A DNA stretch of 64,000 bases from Achromobacter spanius (GCF_029637605.1 NZ_CP121261.1:682001-746000); one strand, 5' to 3'; shown: positions 10,749-21,180, counted from the first letter of the stretch. Numbers and translations: made by a program. Notes: generated by a model not told the origin, from the letters alone.

Positions 10749-12080
10749 ATGCTTTTCACCCTGCTGGCCTTTGCGGTAGCGCTTGGCTCACTGATCACCT
10801 TCCATGAGCTGGGACACTATTGGGTGGCCCGTCTGTGCGGCGTGAAAGTGCTGCGCTTCTCGTTGGGGTTCGGCAAGGTCATCCTGCGCCGCACGGACAA
10901 GCACGGCACCGAATGGGCCGTGTCCGCCTTGCCACTGGGCGGCTACGTCAAGATGCAGGACGACGCGCCCGCCGGCGCCACGCCGGCCGAAGCCGCCAGC
11001 GCGTTCAACAACAAGCCGGTCGGCCAGCGCATCGCCATCGTCGCGGCCGGCCCGCTATTCAATCTGATCCTTGCGGTAGTCCTGTATGCCGGGCTGAATC
11101 TGGCCGGCACGGACGAACCGCAGGCCATCATCGCCCAACCCACGGCGGAATCGCCCGCCGCGCAGGCCGGCCTGCTGGCCGGCGACCGCATTCTTGCCAT
11201 TGATGGGCAAGAGGTGGCGTCGTGGTCGGATGCGCGTTGGCGCCTGATGGACGTCCTGTCCACCGGCGGCCGCGCGCTGGTCGAAGTCAGCACGCCGTCG
11301 GGCTCGGTCCAGCAACGTGAACTGAACTTGCAGCCCAACGCCATGGATCCTTCCGCTGGCGATCCGCTTGCCGCCGCCGGTATCCGCCTGGCTCAGCCCA
11401 AGCCGGGCGTGCGCGCCGTCAACGACGGTGGCGAAGGCCAGGCCGCTGGCCTGCGCACGGGCGACACCATCGTCGCCATCAACGGCCAAGCCACGCCGGA
11501 AACGGGCTCGGTCATCAAGCAGATCCAGCAAAGCGCCGGCCAGACGCTGACGCTGACGCTGCTGCGCGATGGCGCCAATATTTCGCTGAATGTCACGCCG
11601 CGTCCCGAAATGGTGAACGGCCAGGAAATCGGCCGGCTTGGCGTCCAGCTGGGTGGTGACGTGCCGATGGTGACGGTGCGCTATGGCCTGTTCGAAAGTG
11701 TATGGCTGGGTGCGGTCCGCACGTGGGATACGGCCTGGTTTTCGCTGCGCATGATGGGTCGCATGGTCACGGGTGATGTCTCGTGGCGCAACATCAGCGG
11801 CCCGGTCACCATTGCGGACTATGCCGGGCAGACCGCCAGAATCGGCATTGTTGCGTATATCGCCTATATTGCGTTGATCAGTATCAGCCTGGGCGTATTA
11901 AATTTGCTTCCCATTCCTATGCTGGATGGTGGCCATCTGCTGTACTATCTCGTCGAAATTGTGCGGGGTAGCCCGCCGCCTGCGAGGTGGATCGATATTG
12001 GACAGCGCGCCGGCATAGGTTTATTGGCAGGCCTTATGGGGCTTGCGCTGTTTAACGATTTCACGCGGTTATTTACCTAA
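10749..12080 (+). CDS. rseP: Site-2 zinc metalloprotease RseP
   Basis: RseP cuts the anti-sigma factor RseA inside the inner membrane during the sigma-E envelope stress response. The zinc motif HELGH is at residues 19-23 in the first membrane segment, and the second catalytic motif LLPIPMLDGGH is near the C-terminus. Two PDZ domains lie between them (about residues 125-190 and 205-285). The length, 443 residues, is typical. Its place just before bamA and skp is conserved and links stress sensing to outer-membrane assembly. Confidence 0.97.
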   Translation: MLFTLLAFAVALGSLITFHELGHYWVARLCGVKVLRFSLGFGKVILRRTDKHGTEWAVSALPLGGYVKMQDDAPAGATPAEAASAFNNKPVGQRIAIVAAGPLFNLILAVVLYAGLNLAGTDEPQAIIAQPTAESPAAQAGLLAGDRILAIDGQEVASWSDARWRLMDVLSTGGRALVEVSTPSGSVQQRELNLQPNAMDPSAGDPLAAAGIRLAQPKPGVRAVNDGGEGQAAGLRTGDTIVAINGQATPETGSVIKQIQQSAGQTLTLTLLRDGANISLNVTPRPEMVNGQEIGRLGVQLGGDVPMVTVRYGLFESVWLGAVRTWDTAWFSLRMMGRMVTGDVSWRNISGPVTIADYAGQTARIGIVAYIAYIALISISLGVLNLLPIPMLDGGHLLYYLVEIVRGSPPPARWIDIGQRAGIGLLAGLMGLALFNDFTRLFT

Positions 12081-12133
12081 TCGCGATTTAGCATAAAATC
12101 CCCCGCCATTTGCACGACCGAGGATAGTCAAGG

Positions 12134-14467
12134 ATGTCTTTTCGCCGGATGTTTCATCACAAAAAGGGTGTACTGCCGGGTCTGATCGCCGCATTAATGC
12201 TGCCGGCCATGGCCCAAGCCTTCGACCCTTTTGTCGTGCGGGATATCCGCGTAGAAGGAATTCAACGGACTGACGCCGGCACCGTCTTCGGTTATCTCCC
12301 TGTGAAAGTGGGCGAGAAATTCACCGAAGAAGAAGCCACCGAGGCCATCCGCCGCCTGTACGGCACGGGCTTTTTCACCGACGTGCAGATCCAGACGGAC
12401 AACAACGTTGTTGTGGTCGTGGTGCAGGAACGGCCGACCATCGCCTCCGTCAATTTCAACGGCATGCGCGAATTCGACTCCAAGGCGATCACCACGTCGC
12501 TGGGGCAGGTCGGCTTCGCCGAAGGCCGCATCTTCGACCGCTCCATGCTCGAGCGCGCGGAATACGAACTGAAGCAGCAATACCTGTCCAAGGGCAAGTA
12601 CGGCGTTGAAGTCACGTCCACCGTGACGCCGCTGCCGCGCAACCGCGTTGGCGTGAGCTTCGACGTGTTCGAAGGCGATGTCGCCCGCATCCAGGAAATC
12701 CGTTTCGTGGGCAACAAGGCTTTCTCGGAAAGCGATCTGCTTGACGAATTCAAGCTGACCACGCCGGGCTGGCTGACCTGGTACACCGATACCGACAAGT
12801 ATTCCCGCGAAAAGCTCGAAGGCGATCTTGAACGCCTGCGTTCGTTCTACCTGGATCAGGGTTATCTTGAGTTCTCGGTTGAGCCTCCCCAGGTCACTAT
12901 TTCGCCCGACCGCAAAGACATCCGCATCACCATCACCGTCCACGAAGGCGAACCCTACAAGGTGCGCAGCGTGAAGCTGGCGGGCAACCTGCTGGGCCTG
13001 GACAAGGAAATCAACGCGCTGTTGCAGGTCAAGCCTGACGAGACCTTCTCGGCGGCCAAGGCCAACGATTCCGCCAAGGCCATTACCGATTACCTGGGCG
13101 AACTGGGCTACGCGTTTGCCAACGTCAACCCCAACCCGCAACTGGACCGCGCCAAGCACGAAGCCGACCTGACGTTCTACGTCGATCCAAGCCGCCGTGT
13201 TTACGTGCGCCGCATCCAGATCGGCGGCAACACCCGCACGCGCGATGAAGTCGTGCGCCGCGAAATGCGCCAGCAGGAAGCCGCCTGGTACGACGCCAAA
13301 GACATCAAGACCTCGCGCGACCGTGTCGACCGCCTGGGCTATTTCAGCGACGTCAACGTCAAGACCGATCCGGTTCCGGGCTCGCCCGACCAGGTCGACG
13401 TGAACGTCGACGTGAAAGAAAAGCCCACCGGCATGATCAACCTGGGCGTGGGCTATGGCTCGTCTGAAAAGGCGATTCTGTCGGCTGGTATCAGCGAAGA
13501 CAACGTATTCGGCAGCGGCACCAACCTGACGCTGCAGTTGAACACCAGCAAGACCAACCGCGCGATCGTGCTGTCGCACACCGATCCGTACTGGACCAAG
13601 GACGGCATCAGCCGCACCACGTCCGCGTACTACCGCGTGACCGAGCCCTGGAACAACAACGACGGTGACTACCGCGTCAAGGCCATCGGCCTGGGCATGA
13701 ACTTCGGTATTCCGATTTCCGAATACGACCGGATCTTCCTGGGCGCGAACTTCGAGCACAACCAGATCGACCTGTTCACGAATTCGCCGCAGGCCTACAA
13801 GGACTTCGTGGGGCAGTACGGCGATTCGACCAACTCGGTCATCTTCAGCACCGGCTGGTCCAAGGACACGCGAGACAGCGCCCTGGCACCCACCAGCGGT
13901 TCGTACACGCGCCTGAAGGCCGACGTGTCCACGGTGGACCTGCAATACACCATGCTGACGGGTCAGCAGCAGTACTTCCTGCCGCTGGGCGGCTCCTATA
14001 CGCTGGCCTTGAACGGCATGGTGGATTGGGGCCGCAGCTACGGCAGCAAGGATTACCCGGTTATCAAGAACGTCTATGCCGGCGGTATCGGCACCGTTCG
14101 CGGCTACGAAGGCTCGTCGCTGGGTCCGCGCGATACGCTCACGGGCGATTACCTGGGTGGCACGCGCCGTATCGTCGCCAATGCCCAGCTGTATCTGCCG
14201 TTCCCGGGCGCCACCAAGGACCGCACGCTGCGTTGGTTCATCTTCAGCGACGCGGGCCAGGTTGCTGCCGGCAGTGGTCTGAGCTGCACGCGCGGCCGCG
14301 ACAACACCGAGGTCGAAGATCCTTGCGGCTGGCGTTTCTCGGCCGGTATCGGCCTGTCGTGGCAGTCGCCGATGGGGCCGTTGCAGTTGTCTTACGCCCG
14401 TCCGCTCAACTCCAAGCAGGGCGACGACAAGCAAAGCTTCCAGTTCCAGATCGGAACCGGATTCTAA
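12134..14467 (+). CDS. bamA: Outer membrane protein assembly factor BamA
   Basis: BamA folds and inserts beta-barrel proteins in the outer membrane. The 777-residue precursor has a signal peptide ending near AMAQA (residue 29), five POTRA domains (about 30-430) starting FVVRDIRVEGIQRTDAGTVF, and a C-terminal 16-strand barrel with the L6 motif VRGYEG and a terminal phenylalanine (QIGTGF). It lies 53 bp after rseP and is followed by the periplasmic chaperone gene skp. Confidence 0.98.
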   Translation: MSFRRMFHHKKGVLPGLIAALMLPAMAQAFDPFVVRDIRVEGIQRTDAGTVFGYLPVKVGEKFTEEEATEAIRRLYGTGFFTDVQIQTDNNVVVVVVQERPTIASVNFNGMREFDSKAITTSLGQVGFAEGRIFDRSMLERAEYELKQQYLSKGKYGVEVTSTVTPLPRNRVGVSFDVFEGDVARIQEIRFVGNKAFSESDLLDEFKLTTPGWLTWYTDTDKYSREKLEGDLERLRSFYLDQGYLEFSVEPPQVTISPDRKDIRITITVHEGEPYKVRSVKLAGNLLGLDKEINALLQVKPDETFSAAKANDSAKAITDYLGELGYAFANVNPNPQLDRAKHEADLTFYVDPSRRVYVRRIQIGGNTRTRDEVVRREMRQQEAAWYDAKDIKTSRDRVDRLGYFSDVNVKTDPVPGSPDQVDVNVDVKEKPTGMINLGVGYGSSEKAILSAGISEDNVFGSGTNLTLQLNTSKTNRAIVLSHTDPYWTKDGISRTTSAYYRVTEPWNNNDGDYRVKAIGLGMNFGIPISEYDRIFLGANFEHNQIDLFTNSPQAYKDFVGQYGDSTNSVIFSTGWSKDTRDSALAPTSGSYTRLKADVSTVDLQYTMLTGQQQYFLPLGGSYTLALNGMVDWGRSYGSKDYPVIKNVYAGGIGTVRGYEGSSLGPRDTLTGDYLGGTRRIVANAQLYLPFPGATKDRTLRWFIFSDAGQVAAGSGLSCTRGRDNTEVEDPCGWRFSAGIGLSWQSPMGPLQLSYARPLNSKQGDDKQSFQFQIGTGF

Positions 14468-14488
14468 GCGCGCCGTTACGCTTGAAAA

Positions 14489-14526
14489 CAAGGGAGGGGC
14501 CCCGTGGGCCGGCTCCCTTGCTGTTT
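14489..14526 (+). terminator. Strong hairpin between bamA and skp
   Basis: CAAGGGAG (14489-14496) pairs with CTCCCTTG (14513-14520) around a GC-rich inner stem, then CTGTTT. The T run is poor. It may be a partial terminator that lowers skp expression relative to bamA or protects the bamA mRNA end. Confidence 0.55.
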
Positions 14527-14575
14527 AGTGGCACAATACACACTTTGGCTTTGCCTTACGGAAGGTGAGATTTTC

Positions 14576-15136
14576 ATGATGTCTGATTTCGCACTTAAAT
14601 CATCGAATACGCCGCGCGCCAAGCGCCGTGGCAAGCTGGGCGGCTCCATTGCCCTGGTGGGTGCGCTCATTCTCGGTTCGGCTGCTGCGATTCCCGCGCA
14701 GGCTCAAAACACCAAGATCGGCTTCGTCAACACTGAACGGATTCTGCGTGAATCGGGTCCGGCCAAGACGGCGCAAAGCAAGATCGAAGCCGAATTCAAG
14801 AAGCGCGACGACGAACTCCAGCGCCTGAACAACAGCCTGCGTTCGCAAGCCGAGAAGTTCGACAAGGACGCGCCGGTTCTGTCGGAGTCGGATCGTGTGA
14901 AGCGCCAGCGCGAGTTGTCCAATCTGGATACCGACCTGCAACGCAAGCGTCGTGAATTCCAGGAAGACTTCAACCGCCGCCGCAATGAAGAATTCTCGGG
15001 CATCGTGACGAAGGCCAACGAGGCCATCAAGCGCATCGCCGAGCAAGAAAACTACGACCTGATCATTCAGGACGCCGTGACGGTCAACCCGCGCATCGAC
15101 ATCACCGACAAGGTGATTCAGAGCCTGGGCAAGTAA
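14576..15136 (+). CDS. skp: Periplasmic chaperone Skp (OmpH)
   Basis: Skp holds unfolded outer-membrane proteins in the periplasm before delivery to BamA. The 187-residue precursor has a long basic N-region and a signal peptide ending at IPAQAQ. The mature part starts with a short beta segment ([12 protein letters not shown]) and continues as a charged coiled coil of about 90 residues, the expected jellyfish tentacle. The ATG at 14576 follows GAAGGTGAG; a second ATG is one codon later. Confidence 0.94.
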   Translation: MMSDFALKSSNTPRAKRRGKLGGSIALVGALILGSAAAIPAQAQNTKIGFVNTERILRESGPAKTAQSKIEAEFKKRDDELQRLNNSLRSQAEKFDKDAPVLSESDRVKRQRELSNLDTDLQRKRREFQEDFNRRRNEEFSGIVTKANEAIKRIAEQENYDLIIQDAVTVNPRIDITDKVIQSLGK

Positions 15137-15153
15137 GCAGTACCCGTCGCACC

Positions 15154-16251
15154 ATGCCGGTTTTACTGGATCTTGCTCGCGCGCCGACCCTTGAAGCACT
15201 GTTGAGCGCCGCCAATACCCAGGGTATGGACTGGCGCGTCAGCGCGCCTCCCGGCGTAGAACCCTTCAAGGTCCGCGGTATCGGGACCTTGTCTTCCGCA
15301 GGTAGCCAGGAAATCACCTTCCTGGCCAACCCGCGCTACCAGAGCCTGCTTGGGTCCACCCAGGCGGGGGCGGTCATCGTCTCGGCTGACGTGGCCGAAG
15401 CGCTGGAAGCCGACGGCGCCAATCGGCCGCCCTTTGCGCTGGTGGTCTGCAAGCACCCCTATCTGCTTTACGCCCGCGTGGCGCAATGGTTCGACGCCGC
15501 GCGTCGGCCGGCGCTGCCGGGGTCCACGCATCCTTCCGCCGTCGTTGCGCCTGATGCCGTCCTCGAAGAGGGCGTGCGTATTGGCCCTAATTGCGTGGTG
15601 GAAGCGGGTGCGCGCATCGGTCGAGACACCATACTTGGGCCAGGCTGCGTCGTGGGGGTGGGTTCATCCATCGGCGCGGGCAGCCGCCTGCACGCACACG
15701 TCACCCTTTACGAAGGGGTGAAAGTGGGCGAACGGGCCATCATCCACAGTGGCGCCGTGTTGGGCGCGGACGGTTTCGGCTTTGCGCCGGACCCGACGCT
15801 GGGGCAGGGCGCCTGGGGCAAGATCCCTCAATTGGGCGGCGTGTCCATAGGCAACGATGTCGAAATCGGGGCCAATACCACCATCGACCGGGGGGCCCTG
15901 GACGACACCGTGGTGTCGGACGGCGTCAAGCTGGACAATCAGATCATGGTGGCGCACAACGTGCGCATCGGTGCCCACACCGCGGTGGCGGCATGTGTTG
16001 GCATTGCTGGGTCCACGACCATCGGCGAACGTTGCACCATCGGCGGCGCCGCGATGCTGTCCGGCCATTTGACCTTGGGCGACGACGTGCACATTTCAGG
16101 TGGCACGGCGGTTACCTCCAGTATTAACAAGCCTGGCCGCTATACGGGCGTGTTCCCGTATGCCGAGCATGGCGACTGGCAGCGCAACGCCGCCGTGATA
16201 CAACAGTTGGCGCAACTGCGCCGCCGCGTGCGCACGCTGGAAAAAGATTAA
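15154..16251 (+). CDS. lpxD: UDP-3-O-acylglucosamine N-acyltransferase
   Basis: LpxD adds the N-linked hydroxyacyl chain in lipid A synthesis. The 365-residue protein has the N-terminal uridine-binding domain followed by a left-handed beta helix of hexapeptide repeats (about residues 125-320) and a C-terminal helix ([12 protein letters not shown]). The catalytic histidine region [12 protein letters not shown] is visible. It starts 17 bp after skp, the conserved skp-lpxD-fabZ-lpxA-lpxB order. Confidence 0.97.
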   Translation: MPVLLDLARAPTLEALLSAANTQGMDWRVSAPPGVEPFKVRGIGTLSSAGSQEITFLANPRYQSLLGSTQAGAVIVSADVAEALEADGANRPPFALVVCKHPYLLYARVAQWFDAARRPALPGSTHPSAVVAPDAVLEEGVRIGPNCVVEAGARIGRDTILGPGCVVGVGSSIGAGSRLHAHVTLYEGVKVGERAIIHSGAVLGADGFGFAPDPTLGQGAWGKIPQLGGVSIGNDVEIGANTTIDRGALDDTVVSDGVKLDNQIMVAHNVRIGAHTAVAACVGIAGSTTIGERCTIGGAAMLSGHLTLGDDVHISGGTAVTSSINKPGRYTGVFPYAEHGDWQRNAAVIQQLAQLRRRVRTLEKD

Positions 16252-16318
16252 GAGGCGCGATTGCCGCCTTGGCGTGCACGCGCCAAAATAATTTCATCTC
16301 GCAGGAAAGCATAGAAAA

Positions 16319-16774
16319 ATGGAACTCGACATCAAGGGGATCATGGAGAGGTTGCCGCATCGTTATCCGATGCTGCTGATTGATCGCGTCGTTGAAATGG
16401 TGCCCGGCAAATCTATCGTGGCCATCAAGAATGTCTCGATCAATGAACCGTTTTTCAACGGCCACTTTCCCCACCATCCGGTGATGCCGGGCGTGCTCAT
16501 CGTGGAAGCCATGGCCCAGGCCTCGGCGCTGTTCTCGTTTACCGACGAAAACGGCGGGCTGAAGTGCGATAGCTCCAAGACCGCCTACTACCTCGTCGGT
16601 GTCGATGGCGCGCGCTTCCGCCGCCCCGTGGTGCCCGGCGATCAACTGCGCATTGAAGTCGAAGCCGAACGCCTGAGCCGCAGCATCTGTAAGTACGCTG
16701 CGCGCGCGACGGTTGACGGACAAGAAGTGGCGTCCGCCAAGCTGATGTGCGCGATTCGTAGCCTGGAAGAGTAA
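16319..16774 (+). CDS. fabZ: 3-hydroxyacyl-ACP dehydratase FabZ
   Basis: FabZ dehydrates 3-hydroxyacyl-ACP in fatty acid elongation and competes with LpxA for the hydroxyacyl-ACP pool. The 151-residue hot-dog-fold enzyme carries the catalytic block [20 protein letters not shown], with the active-site histidine in it and the glutamate following. lpxA begins at the next base after the stop, so the two are translationally linked. Confidence 0.98.
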   Translation: MELDIKGIMERLPHRYPMLLIDRVVEMVPGKSIVAIKNVSINEPFFNGHFPHHPVMPGVLIVEAMAQASALFSFTDENGGLKCDSSKTAYYLVGVDGARFRRPVVPGDQLRIEVEAERLSRSICKYAARATVDGQEVASAKLMCAIRSLEE

Positions 16775-17569
16775 ATGGCAGGAAACATCCACCCTACCGC
16801 GGTCGTTGACCCGGCCGCGAAAATCGACCCGAGCGCCGTGATCGGCCCGTTCGCCGTGGTGGGGCCAGACGTCACCATCGGCGCGGGGACCGAAATTGGT
16901 CCGTACTGCATGGTTGATGGCGTGACCACCATCGGGCGCGACAATCGCTTCTATCGCTACTGCTCTATCGGCGGCATGCCGCAAGACAAGAAGTACGCGG
17001 GCGAAAAAACGCGCTTGACGATCGGCGACCGCAACACCGTGCGCGAATTTGTCACGCTGAACACTGGCACCGTCCAGGATGGCGGCGAAACCACGCTGGG
17101 CAGCGACAACTGGATCATGGCGTATGTGCACGTTGCACATGACTGCCACGTGGGCAGCCACACGATCTTGGCCAACTCGGTGCAGTTGGGCGGACACGTG
17201 CATGTGGGCGATTGGGCCATCATCGGCGGACTGACCGGCGTGCATCAGTTCGCCCGGGTGGGTGCGCACACGATGACGGGCGGCAACAGCTCGCTCATGC
17301 AGGATTCGCCGCCTTTCGTGCTGGCAGCCGGCAACCCGTGCCGCCCCGTCGGCATCAACGTCGAAGGCCTGAAGCGCCGCGGCTTTACGCCCGTGATGGT
17401 GTCGGCGCTGCGCGAAGCCTACAAAATCATCTACCGCCGTGGCTTGCCCTTGGACGCCGCGCGCGCCGAGATCCTTAAGCGCCAGCAGGAAACTCCGGAA
17501 GCCGCCGAGCATCTGCAAACGATGCTTGATTTTCTGGACGTCGCATCGCGCGGCATCATTCGTCCATGA
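16775..17569 (+). CDS. lpxA: UDP-N-acetylglucosamine acyltransferase
   Basis: LpxA catalyses the first lipid A step, transfer of a 3-hydroxyacyl chain from ACP to UDP-GlcNAc. The 264 residues are a hexapeptide-repeat beta helix (IHPTAVVDPAAKIDPSAVIG onward) and a C-terminal helical domain. The catalytic histidine lies in the MAYVHVAHDCHVG segment. The stop overlaps the lpxB start in ATGA. Confidence 0.98.
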   Translation: MAGNIHPTAVVDPAAKIDPSAVIGPFAVVGPDVTIGAGTEIGPYCMVDGVTTIGRDNRFYRYCSIGGMPQDKKYAGEKTRLTIGDRNTVREFVTLNTGTVQDGGETTLGSDNWIMAYVHVAHDCHVGSHTILANSVQLGGHVHVGDWAIIGGLTGVHQFARVGAHTMTGGNSSLMQDSPPFVLAAGNPCRPVGINVEGLKRRGFTPVMVSALREAYKIIYRRGLPLDAARAEILKRQQETPEAAEHLQTMLDFLDVASRGIIRP

Positions 17570-18762
17570 ACACGCGGATCGGCATGGTGGCCGGCGAGCC
17601 TTCGGGCGACTTGCTGGCCGGTCGTATCATTGCCGGTCTGCAAGCGCGCGACGCTGGCGTGCGCTGCGAAGGCATAGGCGGGCCGCAAATGCAGGCGCGC
17701 GAATTCGATACCTGGCATCCCATGCATGCGCTGACCGTGTTCGGCTACGTCGATGCACTCAAGCGCCTGCCCAGCTTGCTTTCCACCTATCGCGACGTCA
17801 AACGCCGCTGGCTGGCCGAGCCGCCCAAGGTGTTCGTGGGCATCGACGCGCCTGATTTCAATTTGCGGCTGGAACATCAACTGCGCCTGGCAGGTACGCC
17901 CACGGTGCATTTCGTGGGGCCGTCCATCTGGGCGTGGCGCTATGAACGCATTCATAAGATCCGCGAATCGGTGTCGCACATGCTGGTGCTGTTCCCGTTC
18001 GAGGAAGAGATCTACCGGAAAGAAAACATTCCGGTGACGTATGTGGGCCATCCGCTGGCCGGCGCCATTCCCATGCAGCCGGACCGCGCCGCCGCGCGCG
18101 CAAGCCTCGGCATCGATCCGAACGCGCGCGTGCTGGCCATCTTGCCGGGTAGCCGTTCGTCCGAGATCCGCCTGCTGGCGCCGCGCTTTCTGCAAGCGGC
18201 GCAATTGCTGCTGAAAAAAGATCCCGCTTTGCAGTGCGTCGTGCCCATGGTCAACGACCAGCGGCGCGCCGAATTCCAGGCGATTCTGGCCGAGCACCCG
18301 GTGCCCGGCCTGCGCTGCATCACCGCTGACGATCTGCATGGTGCCGGTGGCGACCGCAAGGCCCCGGTGGCCTGGTCGGTCATGGAAGCCGCCAACGCGG
18401 TGCTGGTGGCCAGCGGTACCGCCACGCTGGAAACGGCGCTGTACAAGCGCCCCATGGTGATTTCCTACGTCTTGTCGCCGTGGATGCGCCGCATCATGAC
18501 CTGGAAGTCGGGGCAGCAACGGCCGTATCTGCCGTGGGTGGGCCTGCCCAACGTGCTGTTGCGCGACTTCGCCGTGCCCGAATTGCTGCAAGACGACGCC
18601 ACGCCCGAAAAGCTGGCCGAGGCGACATGGGCGTCCTTGACCGATGATGCGCTGATTGCCCGCGTTGAGGCCCGCTTTACCGCCATGCACCAGGAATTGC
18701 TGCGCGACACGCCAGCCCTGGCTGCCCAGGCGATCCTGGAGGTGGCGGGTGGAGCAGCCTGA
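17566..18762 (+). CDS. lpxB: Lipid A disaccharide synthase
   Basis: LpxB joins lipid X and UDP-diacylglucosamine at the inner face of the inner membrane. The 398-residue glycosyltransferase (GT19) shows the N-terminal [17 protein letters not shown] block, the membrane-associated motif [20 protein letters not shown], and the donor-site segment [13 protein letters not shown]. It overlaps lpxA by 4 bp and rnhB by 14 bp. Confidence 0.97.
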   Translation: MNTRIGMVAGEPSGDLLAGRIIAGLQARDAGVRCEGIGGPQMQAREFDTWHPMHALTVFGYVDALKRLPSLLSTYRDVKRRWLAEPPKVFVGIDAPDFNLRLEHQLRLAGTPTVHFVGPSIWAWRYERIHKIRESVSHMLVLFPFEEEIYRKENIPVTYVGHPLAGAIPMQPDRAAARASLGIDPNARVLAILPGSRSSEIRLLAPRFLQAAQLLLKKDPALQCVVPMVNDQRRAEFQAILAEHPVPGLRCITADDLHGAGGDRKAPVAWSVMEAANAVLVASGTATLETALYKRPMVISYVLSPWMRRIMTWKSGQQRPYLPWVGLPNVLLRDFAVPELLQDDATPEKLAEATWASLTDDALIARVEARFTAMHQELLRDTPALAAQAILEVAGGAA

Positions 18763-19357
18763 CCTGTTCGCGGCCCCGGTGCAGCCCGCCATGGTCACGG
18801 CCGGCGTCGACGAGGCGGGCCGCGGCCCGTTGGCGGGCGCCGTCTACGCGGCGGCGGTAATCTTGAACCCCGCGCGGCCCATTGACGGGCTGGCGGACTC
18901 CAAGGTGCTGAAGGCCGCCACCCGAGAAGCCCTGGCGCTTGAAATCCAGGAATACGCCTTGGCCTGGTGCGTCGCCAGCGCCAGCGTAGAAGAGATCGAC
19001 ACCCTGAATATTCTGCGCGCCACCATGCTGGCGATGCAGCGGGCAGTGCAGGGGCTGTCCATCCCGGCGCAGCTTGCACTGGTGGACGGCAACCAGGCGC
19101 CCAAGCTGGGTTGCACGGTGCAGACCGTCATCAAGGGCGATGCGCTGGTGCCCGCCATTTCCGCGGCGTCGATCCTGGCGAAGACGGCGCGCGATGCCGA
19201 TCTGCTGCGCCTACATAGTCTGTATCCCCAATATGCGTTCGACCAGCACAAGGGCTACGGCACGGCGCTGCACCTGCAGATGCTGCGCGAACATGGTCCC
19301 TGCGCCGAACATCGGCGCAGTTTCGCGCCCATCAAGGCATTCAGCCTGGCGTCATGA
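18749..19357 (+). CDS. rnhB: Ribonuclease HII
   Basis: RNase HII cuts RNA in RNA:DNA hybrids and starts removal of single ribonucleotides from DNA. The 203-residue product begins at GTG ([10 protein letters not shown]), inside the end of lpxB, with GGAGG at 18738-18742. The catalytic motif [12 protein letters not shown] lies at about residues 18-29 and the conserved [13 protein letters not shown] follows. Coupling to lpxB is common in proteobacteria. Confidence 0.96.
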   Translation: MEQPDLFAAPVQPAMVTAGVDEAGRGPLAGAVYAAAVILNPARPIDGLADSKVLKAATREALALEIQEYALAWCVASASVEEIDTLNILRATMLAMQRAVQGLSIPAQLALVDGNQAPKLGCTVQTVIKGDALVPAISAASILAKTARDADLLRLHSLYPQYAFDQHKGYGTALHLQMLREHGPCAEHRRSFAPIKAFSLAS

Positions 19358-20142
19358 AGCACATCAGTTCCCGTGAGAACCCCGCGGTCAAGGCTCTGGC
19401 CAAGCTGGCTGGCACGGCTGGCAAGCGCGGCGCGCCCGTCCTGCTTGATGGCGTGCACCTGTGCCAAGCCTGGTTGCAGCACCATGGCGCGCCCTATCAG
19501 GCCGTCTTTGACGTTGATCGCCTGTCGCAACCCGACATTGCCGCGCTTGCGGCCGCCGTGCCTGATGAACGATGCCTGGCCCTGGACGCCCGGCTGATGC
19601 AGTCCTTGGCCAGCGTGGAAAGCGGGCAGGGGGTGGCGTTCCTGGTCACGCCGCCCGTCCTGGACATGCCGGCCACCGTGGAAGAAAACTGCGTGCTGTT
19701 CGATCGTATCCAGGACCCCGGCAACGTCGGCACCTTGTTGCGCACTTGTGCCGCCGCCGGTGTGAAGCGCGTGTTCCTGGCAACCGGCACGGCCGCCGCC
19801 TGGTCACCGAAAGTCTTGCGCAGCGGGCAGGGCGCCCATTTTTCGCTGGCGATCCACGAGCACGTTGATCTGACGGATCTGCTGGCGCGGTTGCGGCTGC
19901 CCTTGGTGGCCACAGCCCTGGACGGCGCGCAAAACCTGTATTCAGGAAGCCTGCCGCAACGGTGTGCATGGGTCTTCGGGCATGAAGGCCAAGGCGTGGC
20001 GCCGGCATTGCTGGCCGCGGCCAGCCTCAAGGTCTGCATCCCGCATGACATGGACGCGGTCGAGTCGCTGAATGTCGGCGCGGCCGCGGCGATTTGCCTG
20101 TTCGAGCAGCGCCGTCAGGCGTTGGCCGCGCCAGCCCGCTGA
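19354..20142 (+). CDS. SpoU/TrmH-family RNA 2'-O-methyltransferase
   Basis: This protein is a knotted-fold (SPOUT) methyltransferase that probably methylates a 2'-OH in rRNA or tRNA with SAM. The 262 residues have an N-terminal substrate-binding domain and the three SpoU motifs: [18 protein letters not shown], the HEGQGV segment, and [19 protein letters not shown] near the C-terminus. It overlaps rnhB by 4 bp. The exact target nucleotide cannot be told from sequence alone; RlmB/TsnR-like enzymes are the closest recognisable relatives. Confidence 0.88.
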   Translation: MKHISSRENPAVKALAKLAGTAGKRGAPVLLDGVHLCQAWLQHHGAPYQAVFDVDRLSQPDIAALAAAVPDERCLALDARLMQSLASVESGQGVAFLVTPPVLDMPATVEENCVLFDRIQDPGNVGTLLRTCAAAGVKRVFLATGTAAAWSPKVLRSGQGAHFSLAIHEHVDLTDLLARLRLPLVATALDGAQNLYSGSLPQRCAWVFGHEGQGVAPALLAAASLKVCIPHDMDAVESLNVGAAAAICLFEQRRQALAAPAR

Positions 20143-20247
20143 CAAGGCGCAAACCGCACCGCCGTAGCGGAAGCTGTCGCGATGCGGCACGTTTTGTAAA
20201 AGTCTGTCGTACTCATATACTTCACGCTTTGCAAATCCGAGGTGGCT

Positions 20248-20676
20248 ATGGCGTCATCGCAGTTTCATAGATTTCATGCGCGTTTTGCACGCGGGGCGCA
20301 GGGCTTGCTGCTGGCGTCTTGCGTGGTCGCGCTGGTGGGATGCATGTCGGTCAGCACGCAGAAGATCGGCATGGTCCCGGTGGCGGCGGCAGACCCCGTC
20401 TACACCATTCAACTGTCCAGGCTGGTCATCGCGTCGTTGCCGAACGAAAGCAGCGTAACGCTGCGGGCAGGCTCGCAATGGCGTCGCGTGGGCGCCTTGC
20501 CGCAGGGCGACGTCTACCGCGCCCAGGACGGCCTGTTCACGATTCAAACCCGGCGTCAGGGTGAGGCCTATCTGGTTGCCTCGTCGGGTCGGCTGCTCGG
20601 TTTTTACTTGCCGGGCGAAAGCGCGTATATGCCGCTTACCCGTCCTGTCACATTGCCCGTGGAGATGCGTCAATGA
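20248..20676 (+). CDS. Small putative lipoprotein
   Basis: I do not recognise a family. The product (142 residues from ATG 20248, with GAGGTGG just upstream) has a basic N-region, a hydrophobic stretch and a lipobox-like LVGC at about residues 29-32, so it is probably an envelope lipoprotein. The rest is soluble and beta-rich with no membrane segment. Its stop overlaps the start of the next lipoprotein gene in ATGA, so the two are coexpressed and may act together. A GTG two codons earlier is an alternative start. Confidence 0.65.
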   Translation: MASSQFHRFHARFARGAQGLLLASCVVALVGCMSVSTQKIGMVPVAAADPVYTIQLSRLVIASLPNESSVTLRAGSQWRRVGALPQGDVYRAQDGLFTIQTRRQGEAYLVASSGRLLGFYLPGESAYMPLTRPVTLPVEMRQ

Positions 20677-21143
20677 AATCGTGGTTCAAAGGCTTGGCGG
20701 CAGCCGCCATCGTGACCGTGCTGGCGGGTTGCGCCGGGGGCAAGTATGAAGCGCTGCAAGGCAGCATTCCGCCCATTGCCCAGGGTAATGGCCGCATCTA
20801 TTTCTATCAGCCGCAGCCGACCAATCTGGCAGCCGCGCAGCAGAAGATGCGCGTCAATGGCGAAGTGGTCGGACGCAATAAGCCCGGCGCCTTCTTCTTT
20901 GTTGACCGGCCTGCCGGCAGCTATGTCGTCACCAACCTGTACTGGACCGGCGACGGCGTGAGCTTCATGCTGGATCCCGGCCAGACGCGCTATATCCGCG
21001 TCATGGCCGAGGTGTATGGCGCCACGGGGGCCGTGGGCAATTTGTCGATGCATCTGGTTGATCCGCCGGAATTGGCAGAAAACGAAATGCGCGGCTTGCG
21101 CTATTGGGGGGCCGCGAGCCCCGAGCGGGTGCCAGGCCTGTAA
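20673..21143 (+). CDS. DUF2846-type lipoprotein
   Basis: A 156-residue protein with a clear lipoprotein signal (MKSWFKGLAAAAIVTVLAGC). The mature part (GRIYFYQPQ, VVGRNKPGAFFFVDRPAGSY, LDPGQTRYIRV) resembles DUF2846 envelope proteins, which have no settled function. The aspartate-free +2 region (C-A-G-G) suggests sorting to the outer membrane. It is translationally coupled to the preceding lipoprotein and ends against the convergent ppsR gene. Confidence 0.75.
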   Translation: MKSWFKGLAAAAIVTVLAGCAGGKYEALQGSIPPIAQGNGRIYFYQPQPTNLAAAQQKMRVNGEVVGRNKPGAFFFVDRPAGSYVVTNLYWTGDGVSFMLDPGQTRYIRVMAEVYGATGAVGNLSMHLVDPPELAENEMRGLRYWGAASPERVPGL

Positions 21144-21149
21144 GGCTAC

Positions 21150-21180
21150 GAGCGGGCAACCCGCTCAACCCGCTCAACCC
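21150..21180. repeat. 9-bp repeat and hairpin over the ppsR stop
   Basis: On the ppsR strand the stop lies in TTGAGCGGG, repeated twice exactly and followed by a decayed third copy, giving two in-frame TGA codons (21176-21174 and 21167-21165). GAGCGGG (21150-21156) also pairs perfectly with CCCGCTC (21160-21166) around CAA, a hairpin between two convergent genes. There is no T run. Confidence 0.75.

Noticed and set aside
12194..14491. 765-residue open frame antisense to bamA
   Set aside because: Shadow of a GC-rich coding region; the plus strand encodes a full BamA with signal peptide and POTRA domains.
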